A stretch of DNA of 64,000 nucleotides from Archangium lipolyticum (GTDB lineage Bacteria; Myxococcota; Myxococcia; Myxococcales; Myxococcaceae): the NCBI RefSeq assembly GCF_024623785.1, contig NZ_JANKBZ010000010.1, forward strand, positions 186,001 to 250,000, read 5' to 3'. The notes under the pieces are model-generated. The model saw only the letters and a list, made by a program, of their open reading frames with translations. It was not told the DNA's origin and did no database searches. Position 1 is the first letter of the stretch. The number at the start of each line of letters is the position of its first letter. This document shows, one piece after another, positions 1 through 11,725 of the stretch. A program made the translations under genes and the position numbers.

Positions 1-345
1 GGCCAGCGGTTGGATCCGTACACGGCGGAGCGCGTGTCGCACGGCGGCATGGACATCGCGGCCCCGCACGGCAAGGAAGTCAACGCGCCGTCGGATGGCA
101 CGGTGGTGTTCGCGGGGCTCGAGGGCGGCTACGGCAACGTGATCGTCATCGACCATGGCTACGGCATCAAGACGCGCTATGGCCACCTGTCGAAGCTGCT
201 GGTGAAGGCGGGAGACCGGGTGAAGCGTGGGGCGCTGATCGCCAACGTGGGCAACACGGGCCGCTCCACGGGTCCGCACCTGCACTACGAAGTGCGCGTC
301 AACGGCATCCCGCAGAACCCGCGCAAGTTCATCCTCGAGGAGTAA
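1..345 (+). CDS. M23 family metallopeptidase, C-terminal part
   Basis: This is the 3' end of a gene that begins before the window; the reading frame is open from base 1 to the TAA at 343-345. It encodes the LytM/M23 zinc endopeptidase fold. The HGGMD metal-binding motif, the GYGNVIVIDHG strand, the RYGHL stretch and the final HLHYEV motif are all visible, so the zinc ligands appear intact. Members cut peptidoglycan cross-links, or act as amidase activators or periplasmic factors when catalytic residues are lost. The N-terminal region, which would show a signal peptide, LysM repeats or a coiled coil, is missing, so localisation cannot be told. Confidence 0.9.
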   Translation, partial: GQRLDPYTAERVSHGGMDIAAPHGKEVNAPSDGTVVFAGLEGGYGNVIVIDHGYGIKTRYGHLSKLLVKAGDRVKRGALIANVGNTGRSTGPHLHYEVRVNGIPQNPRKFILEE

Positions 346-363
346 TCCACTCCCGGGTGCAAG

Positions 364-399
364 TCCCCTCTCCCCCTGGGAGAGGGCAGGGGTGAGGGT
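364..399. repeat. REP-like GC-rich palindromic repeat, copy 1
   Basis: A C-rich arm (CCCCTCTCCCCCT) faces GGGAGAGGG and is followed by GGGGTGAGGG. Related copies occur at 9851-9890, 11670-11716 and 62204-62240. This copy lies 18 bases after the M23 stop and before the end of the convergent degenerate GGDEF gene. It can fold as a hairpin and may act as a bidirectional transcript end. Confidence 0.75.
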
Positions 400-426
400 C
401 GGAAAGCCCTCGCCCCTTTCGCGTTT

Positions 427-1116
427 TCAGGGCTCGGTGCGGCCCGGGACGAAGCCCCCGAGCTGAAGCCGCCGGCGCTGGAGTCCCCCGGCGTTCCCCA
501 TCCGCTCCAGGGTGTAGGCGCGCTCGAGCTCGCCCCACACGAGCGGTCCCAGCACCTGCCAGTGGGTGGGCTGCTCGATGATGAGCTCCAGCAGCGCGAG
601 CGTGAAGTCCGGGGCCTCGGCGCCCTCGGGCAGCGCGGCGCGCGCGTCGGCCACGAGCCGGGACCGGGCGGACTCGCGCAGCCCCTCCGTCACGGACAGC
701 CCCGAGGTGGGCACCAGCAGCGCGGCGAAGTTGTCGCCCTGCAGCCGCACCACCTTCGTGCCGGGCAACTGCGCCTGGAGAGAGGCCACCACGGCCCGCA
801 GCATCGCGTCGCCCACGGGGAAGCCATGGCGCGCGTTGACGTGGATCATCCCCTTCACGTCGACGATGAGCGCGCCCAGCGTCCAGCCCTCGTGGTGGGC
901 GTGCGTGGAGAGATCGAACTCCTCCTTGAGGAGCGTCCCCTGGGTGAGGGCGAGCGGGTTGAGCGCACCCGTCGCGTCCGGCACGCCGCGGCGCGCGTGC
1001 TCCTCATCGAGCAGGCGCTGGAGGGCGACCTTCACCGGCTCGGGCGAGCGCTGCACGAGCCGGGGGTAGAGGGCCACCAGGGAGGAGGCCATGGCTTCGT
1101 CGATGGCGTAGGGCAT
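427..1116 (-). CDS. degenerate GGDEF-domain protein
   Basis: A 229-residue cytoplasmic protein. Residues about 78-135 follow the GGDEF pattern: a GALIVDVKGM strand, then HGFPVGDAMLRAVV, then a beta hairpin ending in QGDNF (126-130) where active diguanylate cyclases have GG(D/E)EF. The substitutions should abolish cyclic di-GMP synthesis, and no RxxD inhibitory site is evident. I infer a sensory or scaffold role rather than catalysis. The ATG start gives MPYAIDEAM. The gene is convergent with the M23 gene and is followed, going upstream on the same strand, by the RlmM-like gene 41 bases away. The specific function is unknown. Confidence 0.6.
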   Translation of the reverse strand: MPYAIDEAMASSLVALYPRLVQRSPEPVKVALQRLLDEEHARRGVPDATGALNPLALTQGTLLKEEFDLSTHAHHEGWTLGALIVDVKGMIHVNARHGFPVGDAMLRAVVASLQAQLPGTKVVRLQGDNFAALLVPTSGLSVTEGLRESARSRLVADARAALPEGAEAPDFTLALLELIIEQPTHWQVLGPLVWGELERAYTLERMGNAGGLQRRRLQLGGFVPGRTEP

Positions 1117-1157
1117 GGCCGCTCTTTAGCGCGGGTGCCCCCCGGGCGCAGGGGACT

Positions 1158-2381
1158 TCAGAGCGTCCGGTGCGCGGTGACGGTCACCTCGTCCCGGTCG
1201 TGGTAGAGCTGGCGGATGGTCAGCGCCTGCCAGCCCCCCTCCTCGACGAGGATGTGGCGCACGCGCAGGAGGATGGGGTTCTTGTCCTTCATCGGCAGCT
1301 TGATGTTGGCCACCAGGTGCGTGGCCCAACCCCGCCGGCCCCACTTGGCCAGGAGCTGCGCGACCTCGATGGGACGCCAGGCCATGTCGCAGAAGAGCCA
1401 GTCGGCCGGCTCCTCCGGGGTGTAGGCGAAGGCGCTCTCCTGGATGTGCTCCACGCGAGGGAGCCCGGCCAGCTCCGGTATCAGCTTCGCCGGATCCACG
1501 GCGATGACCCGCGCGCCACGCGCCACCAGCCGCTGCGTCCACCCACCGGGGGCCGCGCCGAGGTCCACGCACACCTCGCCCCGGCCCGGCTCGAAGGGGA
1601 GACTGACCAGGGCCTCCTCGAGCTTCATGGCCGCGCGCGAAGCCGCATCGCCCGGGCGCCGCATGCGCTGGCGTCCACCGGGAGACAGCGACAGGGCCTC
1701 CCGGGCGGGGACCGAGCCCACCACCACCACTCCCGGGGCCACGCACAGCTCGACGAGCGTCGCGCCGGACTCGCGGGCCCGCCAGGTCTCCTCCAGAAGC
1801 CGGTCGGCGGGCAGGCGCGTGCGCACCGCCTCGAGAATGGCGTCCGCCTCGTCGGCCAGCCGGTTGCCCGCCGGGCTGTCCGGGGTGAAGGCCTGTAGCA
1901 CGAGGGGACCGGTGGGCACCGCCTCGAGCACCCGGGCGGCGACCGACTGTGCCAACTGCTCGGGTGCCTGCCCGGCCGGGAAGGAGGCCACCACGCGGAT
2001 GCCCGTGCGGGCGAAGGCCGGAGGCTCCGCCGGGGGCTTCTCGCTCTCCACGAGCACCTCGCCGAGCATCCGGGGGGAAGCTCCCGCCCATGCCAGCTCT
2101 TCGAACAGGTGGGGCTCGAAACCGGCGCGGCAGGTCCACAGCCACCGCCCGGGTTGTGCGGGGAGGGTATCGGATGGGATGGGCGGCGGCTTCACCCGGG
2201 GCGGGACGGGCGGAGCGGGCGGGGGTGGGGGTGACTTCGCTCCCCGGGAGGTGGCTCCCCTGGGGGGGGCGGCACCTCTCTGTGAAGAGGAAGCGCCCCT
2301 CTTCGGGGCGGATGTGCCCTTCTGGGGGCGGGGAGTCGGGCGCCTCGTGGGGCGACGAGCATCTTTTCTACGGGAGGGCAT
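1158..2381 (-). CDS. RlmM-like FtsJ-family rRNA methyltransferase
   Basis: A 407-residue SAM-dependent methyltransferase resembling RlmM, which 2'-O-methylates C2498 of 23S rRNA in E. coli. The first 85 residues or so are a basic, Pro/Arg-rich tail, plausibly for RNA contact. They are followed by a substrate-recognition region (GFEPHLFEELAWAG) and a Rossmann domain with DLGAAPGGWT (SAM-binding motif I), CDMAWRP and NIKLPMKDKNP, giving the Asp and Lys expected of the FtsJ K-D-K-E set. I chose the ATG at 2381 (MPSRRKDARR); a longer ATG at 2483 would add 34 residues not expected in the family. It is divergent from secA. The methyltransferase fold is certain, the exact substrate less so. Confidence 0.8.
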   Translation of the reverse strand: MPSRRKDARRPTRRPTPRPQKGTSAPKRGASSSQRGAAPPRGATSRGAKSPPPPPAPPVPPRVKPPPIPSDTLPAQPGRWLWTCRAGFEPHLFEELAWAGASPRMLGEVLVESEKPPAEPPAFARTGIRVVASFPAGQAPEQLAQSVAARVLEAVPTGPLVLQAFTPDSPAGNRLADEADAILEAVRTRLPADRLLEETWRARESGATLVELCVAPGVVVVGSVPAREALSLSPGGRQRMRRPGDAASRAAMKLEEALVSLPFEPGRGEVCVDLGAAPGGWTQRLVARGARVIAVDPAKLIPELAGLPRVEHIQESAFAYTPEEPADWLFCDMAWRPIEVAQLLAKWGRRGWATHLVANIKLPMKDKNPILLRVRHILVEEGGWQALTIRQLYHDRDEVTVTAHRTL

Positions 2382-2554
2382 TGCTTGGCCTCGGTTCCGC
2401 TTTACTCTGTCCTGCCTCTCGCACGGCTGCCTGCCAAGTGGAATGACGCGGGGGAAACGCGTGGTTTCCTTCCTGCATCCCACCTACAATCCAGGGATTT
2501 CCCTTCACTCGCCGCGTCCTATCGAGGATTCTCCGGCGAGAGAGTCAGAATCGC

Positions 2555-5395
<2,841 letters not shown>

Positions 5396-5619
5396 GCCAC
5401 CCGGCTGCCCGGCAGCCGTCCATTGACCCACACCGGGCGTTGCGAAGCTTGCACCGCCCGGAGGGGTTCTGTTAGAGAAGCGCGCCCGTCACCAGCCCAG
5501 GCTGATGGCGGGTTCGCTGTTTCAGTCAACCCACTACGCACACGCTCGTGCCGGCCCTCGGTGCTTCCTGTCAGGGAAACAACGGCCGGATTTCACGCGA
5601 GCGTGGAGGAAGAACCGAG
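5396..5619 (+). other. secA-rpsB intergenic region with two hairpins
   Basis: No gene is seen in these 224 bases. A perfect 7-bp hairpin (5402-5408 with 5412-5418) follows the secA stop, and a second inverted repeat pairs 5433-5439 with 5455-5461. Neither has a T-run. The region must hold the rpsB leader and probably its promoter, but no convincing -35/-10 pair was found. Confidence 0.4.
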
Positions 5620-6582
<963 letters not shown>

Positions 6583-6618
6583 CGCCGCCGCGCTCCTTGC
6601 CGGGGCGCGAGAAGTCCA

Positions 6619-6656
6619 GCCGGGCGGCGCGTGGTCGCCGCCCGGCTTTTCGTTTT
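6619..6656 (+). terminator. Rho-independent terminator after rpsB
   Basis: A perfect 10-bp GC stem (6619-6628 with 6637-6646) and an 8-base loop, followed by TTTTCGTTTT. It lies between rpsB and tsf and would end or attenuate the rpsB transcript, so tsf may depend on read-through or on its own promoter. Confidence 0.9.
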
Positions 6657-6725
6657 CAATCCCCGCAGTACCCTCAAACCTGAACGCCCCTCCCGGTGTC
6701 CGCGGAGGGTGTACTGGAGACGAAC

Positions 6726-7379
6726 ATGGCCGAGGTCAGCGCCACGATGGTGAAGGAGCTCCGCGAGAAGACCGGCGCGGGCATGATGGATTGCAAGAAG
6801 GCGCTCGCCGAGACCGGTGGCGACTTCGCCAAGGCCGAGGAGTGGCTGCGCAAGAAGGGCATCGCCAAGGCCGGTAGCAAGGAGGGCCGCGTGGCGGCCG
6901 AGGGCGTCATCGGCACCTACGTCCACGGTGGCCGCATCGGCGTCATCGTGGAGGTCAACTGCGAGACGGACTTCGTCGCCCGCAACACCGACTTCCAGGA
7001 CCTGGTGAAGGACGTGGCCATGCAGGTCGCCGCGACCAGCCCCAAGTACGTGCGCCGCGAGGAGGTCCCCGTGGACCAGCTGGAGAAGGAGAAGGAGATC
7101 CAGCGCGCGCTGCTCAAGCAGCAGGGCAAGCCCGAGGCCATGTGGGACAAGATCCTCGTGGGCAAGGTGGAGAAGTACTTCGAGCAGGTGTGCCTGGTGG
7201 ACCAGCCCTGGGTGAAGGACGACAAGAAGAAAGTCGGTGAGATGATCACCGAGCGCGCGGCGAAGATCGGCGAGAAGGTCGCCGTGCGCCGCTTCGTCCG
7301 CTACGAGGTGGGCGAGGGCATCGAGAAGAAGAAGGACGACCTGGCCGCCGAGGTGGCCAAGACGCTGGGCCAGGCCTAG
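6726..7379 (+). CDS. tsf: translation elongation factor Ts
   Basis: A 217-residue guanine-nucleotide exchange factor for EF-Tu. The N-terminal UBA-like domain carries the signature KELREKTGAGMMDCKKAL (residues about 9-26), followed by GVIGTYVHGGRIGVIVEVNCETDFVARN, the core that binds EF-Tu. At 217 residues it is much shorter than the E. coli protein (about 283) and has a single core subdomain, as in Thermus-type EF-Ts. The start is the ATG at 6726 with GGAG upstream; an in-frame GTG 30 bases earlier is unlikely. It lies downstream of the rpsB terminator and upstream of pyrH. Confidence 0.96.
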   Translation: MAEVSATMVKELREKTGAGMMDCKKALAETGGDFAKAEEWLRKKGIAKAGSKEGRVAAEGVIGTYVHGGRIGVIVEVNCETDFVARNTDFQDLVKDVAMQVAATSPKYVRREEVPVDQLEKEKEIQRALLKQQGKPEAMWDKILVGKVEKYFEQVCLVDQPWVKDDKKKVGEMITERAAKIGEKVAVRRFVRYEVGEGIEKKKDDLAAEVAKTLGQA

Positions 7380-7385
7380 CCGTCT

Positions 7386-7448
7386 GGCGCTCCACGGGAG
7401 CGCCGCCAGGGGGCCGCGCGTTCCGGATATTCCGGGGCGGCGCGGCCC
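7386..7448 (+). other. tandem hairpins between tsf and pyrH
   Basis: Two inverted repeats follow the tsf stop: an 8-bp perfect stem (7386-7393 with 7397-7404, loop of three) and a second pairing of 7411-7418 with 7441-7448. There is no U-tract, so they are stable RNA structures or a Rho-assisted end rather than a classic intrinsic terminator. Confidence 0.45.
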
Positions 7449-7546
7449 TCGCCATTGCGGGGACCGGGCAGGAGAGGGGCCACTGGCGGACGGCGGAGCC
7501 ACTCCGGCGTTGATCGCCGCCGGGTCGAGGGATAGAAGCGGGACCA

Positions 7547-8299
7547 ATGTCCGCTCCAGCCACGGCCCATCGTTACAAGCGCATCCTCCTCAAGCTGTCG
7601 GGCGAAGCCCTGATGGGGGAGGGGAAGTACGGCATCCATCCTCCCACGCTGACGCGTATCGCCTCGGAGTTGAAGGAGGTGGTGGAGGCGGGCGTGGAGA
7701 TGGCGGTGGTCATCGGCGGAGGCAACATCTTCCGCGGCGTGGCGGGCTCCACCGAGGGCATGGACCGCGCGAGCGCCGACTACATGGGCATGCTCGCCAC
7801 CTGCATCAACTCCATGGCGATGCAGGACGCGCTCGAGAAGCAGGGCTGCCACACGCGAGTGCTGTCGGCCATCAAGATGGAGCAGATCGCCGAGCCCTAC
7901 ATCCGCCGGCGCGCGGTGCGTCACCTGGAGAAGGGCCGCATCGTCATCTTCGCGGCGGGCACCGGCAACCCGTACTTCACGACGGACACGGCCGCCTCGC
8001 TGCGTGCCATGGAGATCAACGCCGAGGTCATCCTCAAGGCCACCAAGGTGGATGGCATCTACAACGCGGATCCGAAGAAGGACCCCGCGGCCCGGCGCTA
8101 CCGGACGCTGACGTACATGGATGTCCTCAAGCAGAACCTGAACGTGATGGACTCCACGGCCATCTCGCTCTGCATGGACAACAAGCTGCCGATCATCGTC
8201 TTCGACCTCACCCAGCGCGGTAACATCCGCAAGGCCATCCTTGGCGATGCGGGAGAGATCGGAACCGTGGTGGGCGTGGGCGAGACGGCCTGGGCCTGA
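7547..8299 (+). CDS. pyrH: UMP kinase
   Basis: A 250-residue amino-acid-kinase-family enzyme that phosphorylates UMP to UDP in pyrimidine nucleotide synthesis. Visible motifs are [13 protein letters not shown] (phosphate-binding), [47 protein letters not shown] (nucleotide site) and [17 protein letters not shown]. Length and motif order match bacterial PyrH. The ATG at 7547 gives a short non-conserved leader (MSAPATAHR) before the first strand. It sits between tsf and frr, as in most bacteria. Confidence 0.97.
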   Translation: MSAPATAHRYKRILLKLSGEALMGEGKYGIHPPTLTRIASELKEVVEAGVEMAVVIGGGNIFRGVAGSTEGMDRASADYMGMLATCINSMAMQDALEKQGCHTRVLSAIKMEQIAEPYIRRRAVRHLEKGRIVIFAAGTGNPYFTTDTAASLRAMEINAEVILKATKVDGIYNADPKKDPAARRYRTLTYMDVLKQNLNVMDSTAISLCMDNKLPIIVFDLTQRGNIRKAILGDAGEIGTVVGVGETAWA

Positions 8300-8339
8300 G
8301 CTGAGAAGAAGCACGGACGCTTCATAAGGAGACCTGCAC

Positions 8340-8894
8340 ATGGCAGACGCCGTGACCGAACTGAAGAGCCGTATCGACAAGACGCTCGATGATCTGCGCA
8401 AGGAGCTCACGAAGGTGCGCACCGGCCGGGCCAGCCCCAATCTGCTGGATGGCATCCGGGTGGACTACTACGGCACGCCCACGCCGCTGAGCGGGGTGGC
8501 CAACATCACCTCGCCCGAGCCCCGGCTCATCGTCATCAAGCCGTGGGAGCGCACGGTCCTCAAGGACATCGAGAAGGCGATCCGCGAGGCCAACCTCGGC
8601 ATCAACCCGATGAACGACGGTGAGGTCATCCGCCTGCCCTTCCCCCCGCTCACCGAGGAGCGGCGCAAGGAGATCGCCAAGCAGGTGAAGACCAAGGGCG
8701 AGGACCACAAGGTCGCCATCCGCAACATCCGCCGCGACGCCAACGAGGCCATCAAGGCGCAGCTCAAGGACAAGAAGATCACCGAGGACGACTCCAAGCG
8801 CCTGACCGAGAAGGTGCAGAAGGAGACGGACGACGGGGTGAAGAAGGTCGACGAGATCATCTCCAAGAAGGAGAAGGAAGTGATGGAGGTCTGA
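8340..8894 (+). CDS. frr: ribosome recycling factor
   Basis: A 184-residue L-shaped factor that, with EF-G, splits post-termination ribosomes. The family features are present: LRKELTKVRTGRASPNLLD near the N-terminus, YYGTPTPLSGVANITSPEPR, IKPWERTVLKDIEKAI, NPMNDGEVIRLPFPPLTEERR, and the long C-terminal helix with the IRNIRRDANE region. The ATG at 8340 is preceded by AAGGAG at 8326-8331. It is 40 bases from pyrH and probably co-transcribed with it. The next gene starts two bases after its stop. Confidence 0.97.
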   Translation: MADAVTELKSRIDKTLDDLRKELTKVRTGRASPNLLDGIRVDYYGTPTPLSGVANITSPEPRLIVIKPWERTVLKDIEKAIREANLGINPMNDGEVIRLPFPPLTEERRKEIAKQVKTKGEDHKVAIRNIRRDANEAIKAQLKDKKITEDDSKRLTEKVQKETDDGVKKVDEIISKKEKEVMEV

Positions 8895-8895
8895 G

Positions 8896-9837
8896 ATGGC
8901 CTTCATCCTCGTCGCGGAGCCGTCCGCCTCGATCGCCGGGGCGCTGCGCAGGTTCCTGGAGAGTGCCCACCACGAGGTGACGGTGGTGGGAGATGTCCAG
9001 GAGGCCCTGGCCCGGGTGCGCGAGCTGGCACCCGCGGTGGTCATGGCATCCGTGTCGGACGGCTTCGATGGCGAGGGGCTCTGCCGGCAGTTGAAGGAGG
9101 AAGCGCCGGGCATTCCGGTGCTCCTGCTGTACCTGCCGGAGGAGGAGCAGCCGGAGTCGCGGGCGGCGGCCGCGGGCGCGGAGGCGTGCCTGGTGGGGCC
9201 GCTGAAGCGGGCCACGGTGGTGTCGTGCGTGAACCTGATGATGCAGGTCGCGCACTCGCGGGAAGCGGTGGCGCAGATCCGCGCCGAGCTGCAGATGCAG
9301 CAGTCGGCGGGTGTCCGGCGCGAGCCGGTGCCGGCCGGGTCCTCACCGGACCTGGACTTCCTCAAGCGGCTGCTCCTCATGGAGGTGAAGCGCAGCCGGC
9401 GTTACCGCTACCCCATCTCCTTCCTGATGTTGGAGCCGGATCGCTTCGCGGAGCGGGTGGCGCCATTGCCGGGGCCGCAGCGCACGTCGGCGTTGGCGGA
9501 GATCCTCCGGAAGCTGGCCGAGGCGCTGCGGGACATCGACCTGGCGGTGCCGTTCGCCGAGGGGCGCTTCATCGTGTTCCTGCCGCACACGCCCTACGAA
9601 GGGGCGATCATCGTGGCGGAGCGGCTGTTGCAGCGGGTGAAGGAAGTGGAGTCGGTGCCGGGGCTGACGGCGTCGCTGGGGTTGGCGGTGTTCGAGCCGG
9701 CGGCGGTGAAGGGGCAGGCGCAGGTGAGTTTCGGCACGCTCATGAAGGAAGCCGGGGACTCACTGAGGCGAGCGCAGGCGGCGGGAGGAGACCGTATCGA
9801 AGGTGGCCGTCCGGTGCCCCCAACCCCGACGGAGTAA
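8896..9837 (+). CDS. pseudo-receiver plus degenerate GGDEF protein
   Basis: A 313-residue protein with two decayed signalling domains. Residues 1-110 have the receiver fold (ILVAEP, PVLLLYLPEE, LVGPLKR with K104), but the phospho-acceptor Asp position reads as Ser52 (VVMASVSD), so phosphorylation is unlikely. Residues about 152-300 align with a GGDEF domain (RRYRYPISFLMLEPDRF, LRKLAEALRD, GLTASLGLAVF), yet the signature is AEGRF (221-225), so it should not make cyclic di-GMP. Its ATG lies two bases after the frr stop, with the GGAGG site inside frr, so it is probably translationally coupled. A regulatory or scaffold role tied to translation genes is inferred. Confidence 0.65.
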   Translation: MAFILVAEPSASIAGALRRFLESAHHEVTVVGDVQEALARVRELAPAVVMASVSDGFDGEGLCRQLKEEAPGIPVLLLYLPEEEQPESRAAAAGAEACLVGPLKRATVVSCVNLMMQVAHSREAVAQIRAELQMQQSAGVRREPVPAGSSPDLDFLKRLLLMEVKRSRRYRYPISFLMLEPDRFAERVAPLPGPQRTSALAEILRKLAEALRDIDLAVPFAEGRFIVFLPHTPYEGAIIVAERLLQRVKEVESVPGLTASLGLAVFEPAAVKGQAQVSFGTLMKEAGDSLRRAQAAGGDRIEGGRPVPPTPTE

Positions 9838-9850
9838 CCCAGACCCACCG

Positions 9851-9890
9851 ACCCTCCCTCTCCCTCCGGGAGAGGGTCGGGGTGAGGGTC
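9851..9890. repeat. REP-like GC-rich palindromic repeat, copy 2
   Basis: The arms CCCTCTCCCTCC and GGGAGAGGG are followed by GGGGTGAGGG, in the same orientation as copy 1. It begins 14 bases after the pseudo-receiver stop and lies before the end of the convergent cyaY. Confidence 0.75.
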
Positions 9891-9919
9891 CCGAGCAACC
9901 CAGGTTGAGACCCTTGGGG

Positions 9920-10252
9920 TCAGGAGGGGTACTCGAGCTCCTCGCCGGAGATCTCCCGCACCACGTCCGCCACGAAGCGGAACAGCTCGAGCCCCTTGCC
10001 CTTGTCGTCCAGCCACGAGCCCGTGGCGGAGTCATAGGAGAAGTGGATGCCCTGGCCGCGGCCGGCGACCCAGATCTGCCGCACGGCGCGCTGGGTGTTG
10101 ACGATGCACTTCTCGCGCGAGGCCGCGGTGAGGGTGACCATGTCACCGGTACTCTCGGCCTCCAGCACGTCCGGATCGAGCGCATCCGCGGCGGCGACGA
10201 TGCGCTTGAACGCCGCGGCGATGAGCTGGTTGTAGACGGCTTCGTCGATCAT
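9920..10252 (-). CDS. cyaY: frataxin homologue CyaY
   Basis: A 110-residue protein matching bacterial frataxin, a small acidic iron-binding protein that regulates iron delivery and cysteine desulfurase in Fe-S cluster assembly. Features are an acidic N-terminal helix (MIDEAVYNQLIAAAFKRIV, then ADALDPDVLEAE), the beta sheet with CIVNTQRAVRQIWVAGRGQGIHFSYD, the conserved SWLDDKG strand and a C-terminal helix. The NxQ and QIW motifs are the best family marks. It follows sixA on the same strand with one base between stop and start, so the two form a tight pair. Confidence 0.88.
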   Translation of the reverse strand: MIDEAVYNQLIAAAFKRIVAAADALDPDVLEAESTGDMVTLTAASREKCIVNTQRAVRQIWVAGRGQGIHFSYDSATGSWLDDKGKGLELFRFVADVVREISGEELEYPS

Positions 10253-10253
10253 G

Positions 10254-10766
10254 CTACGGCTGGATGACGTCCAGCACCTGCTGGCCCGGGGCGGCGAAGA
10301 ACAGCAGCTTCGCGGGAGCGGGAGCGGCGCCGGGCTCGGTGGGCTCCGGACGCTCGATGGCGATGACGGTGCCCGGGTTGACCTGCTTGGGGAAGGACTG
10401 CATGCCCAGCAGATGAGCGGCCAGGGCGCCCATGGAGGGCTGGTGGCCCACCAGCACGATGTTCTCGTTGGCGTGCTCGTCGATGACGGGCGTCACGGAC
10501 CCCACCGGCATGTCCGGCAGGAGGCAGCGATGGGCGCGCAGCGTGCCCTCGTGCTTGAGCACCGTGGAGAGCATCTGTGCCGTCTGCACCGTGCGCACCA
10601 GCGGGCTCGTCAGCACGAGCGACACGGTACCGATACGCTCCGCCAGCGACGCGAAATGCGCGGCCGTGCTGGCTCGGGCCTTGGCCGTGAGCGAGCGCGC
10701 CTCGTCCCCGAGTCCCTCGGGAGCCTCCGCGTCCGCTTCGCCATGCCTTACCAGGAAGATCCTCAA
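10254..10766 (-). CDS. sixA: phosphohistidine phosphatase SixA-like
   Basis: A 170-residue histidine-phosphatase-superfamily enzyme. MRIFLVRHGEAD carries the RHG motif with catalytic His8. Also present are TSPLVRTVQTAQML (second Arg) and IVLVGHQPSMG (second His). SixA removes phosphate from phosphohistidine, for example in HPt domains or the nitrogen phosphotransferase system. The size is normal for SixA, and the residues after 135 are Pro/Ala-rich. It is divergent from the lipoprotein gene at 10983 and lies directly upstream of cyaY. Family assignment is firm; the physiological target is unknown. Confidence 0.85.
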   Translation of the reverse strand: MRIFLVRHGEADAEAPEGLGDEARSLTAKARASTAAHFASLAERIGTVSLVLTSPLVRTVQTAQMLSTVLKHEGTLRAHRCLLPDMPVGSVTPVIDEHANENIVLVGHQPSMGALAAHLLGMQSFPKQVNPGTVIAIERPEPTEPGAAPAPAKLLFFAAPGQQVLDVIQP

Positions 10767-10982
10767 GGTGCCTCCACCGCAACCGAACGAACCGCGGTTC
10801 GTACACGACCGCGACCGGGTTGGTCAAAGGTAATGCGGCGAATGTTCGCTGGTGGTGGCCTCGCCCGTTGGGGAGCAGGCGGCCAGGGTGCATCGGCCCG
10901 GGAGGGACTCGGTTCCTCCGGCCATGTACGGGCGTATACTCCGCCCCTTTCTCAATCCGGGAGAAGCCCTGGAGGAGTGTGG

Positions 10983-11663
10983 ATGCGCAAGCTGCTGTGG
11001 GTGCTGTTCGCCGCGGGGATGCTCGCCGGCTGCAAGAAGGACCCGGCCCCCGTGCCTGCCCGGGAGGAGACCGGGGCGGCGGCCGACAAGGACTCGCCGG
11101 AGGCCTCGGCCGGGGACTTCCAGGACGTCGATGACGGCAAGCCCTACGTCCTCACCCAGGCGAAGCTGGATGCCTACGTCGGCTACCAACGCAAGGTGCT
11201 GGATGCCTACGCGGCCATGAACAAGGCCCTCCAGGACGCCAAGGCCCGCGTGGACTCGGGCAAGGACGTCGCCGACCTGAGCGCGTCCATGAAGGCCATC
11301 GAGAGCAAGGCCGAGTCCGAGGCCAAGGCCCGCCGCGAGGCCGGCCTCTCGGAGCTGGACGTCAACCGCATCGGCGCCCTGGTCACCGACGTCATCACCC
11401 AGCGGCACATGTCCGCCATGTTGGATCTCGCGGGCGAGCTCGAGAAGCTCGAGGCGATGCGCGCCCGGCTCAACCCGGAGCAGCAGAAGGAGCTGGCTCC
11501 GCAGATCGACGCCATGCGCAAGCGCCTCGAGGAGACGGAGAAGCTCGTGGCCGTTCGCAAGGTGCACGGAGATGCCAACGTGGACCTCGTGCTCACTCGC
11601 GAGCAGGACCTCATGCTCAACTACCAGGACATGCTCCGGTCCTTCGGCGCGAAGTCGCAGTAG
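10983..11663 (+). CDS. coiled-coil lipoprotein, function unknown
   Basis: A 226-residue lipoprotein. MRKLLWVLFAAGMLAGC is a type II signal peptide with the lipobox LAGC (Cys17). The mature part starts with a charged, Ala/Pro-rich linker and then long charged helices (about 60-200, rich in Lys, Glu, Ala and Arg) likely to be helical or coiled coil. The ATG at 10983 has GGAGGAG at 10971-10977. A TATACT hexamer at 10935-10940 could be a -10 element, but no good -35 accompanies it. No recognised domain was found. Confidence 0.75.
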   Translation: MRKLLWVLFAAGMLAGCKKDPAPVPAREETGAAADKDSPEASAGDFQDVDDGKPYVLTQAKLDAYVGYQRKVLDAYAAMNKALQDAKARVDSGKDVADLSASMKAIESKAESEAKARREAGLSELDVNRIGALVTDVITQRHMSAMLDLAGELEKLEAMRARLNPEQQKELAPQIDAMRKRLEETEKLVAVRKVHGDANVDLVLTREQDLMLNYQDMLRSFGAKSQ

Positions 11664-11669
11664 CTCCGG

Positions 11670-11716
11670 TACCCTCACCCCACCCCTCTCCCGGAGGGAG
11701 AGGGGTGGGGGAGGGC
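11670..11716. repeat. REP-like GC-rich palindromic repeat, copy 3
   Basis: ACCCTCACCCC comes first, then CCCCTCTCCC facing GGGAGAGGGG: the inverted orientation relative to copies 1 and 2. It starts 7 bases after the lipoprotein stop and ends 10 bases before the end of the convergent Nfn-like gene. Confidence 0.75.
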
Positions 11717-11725
11717 TCTCGGGAA

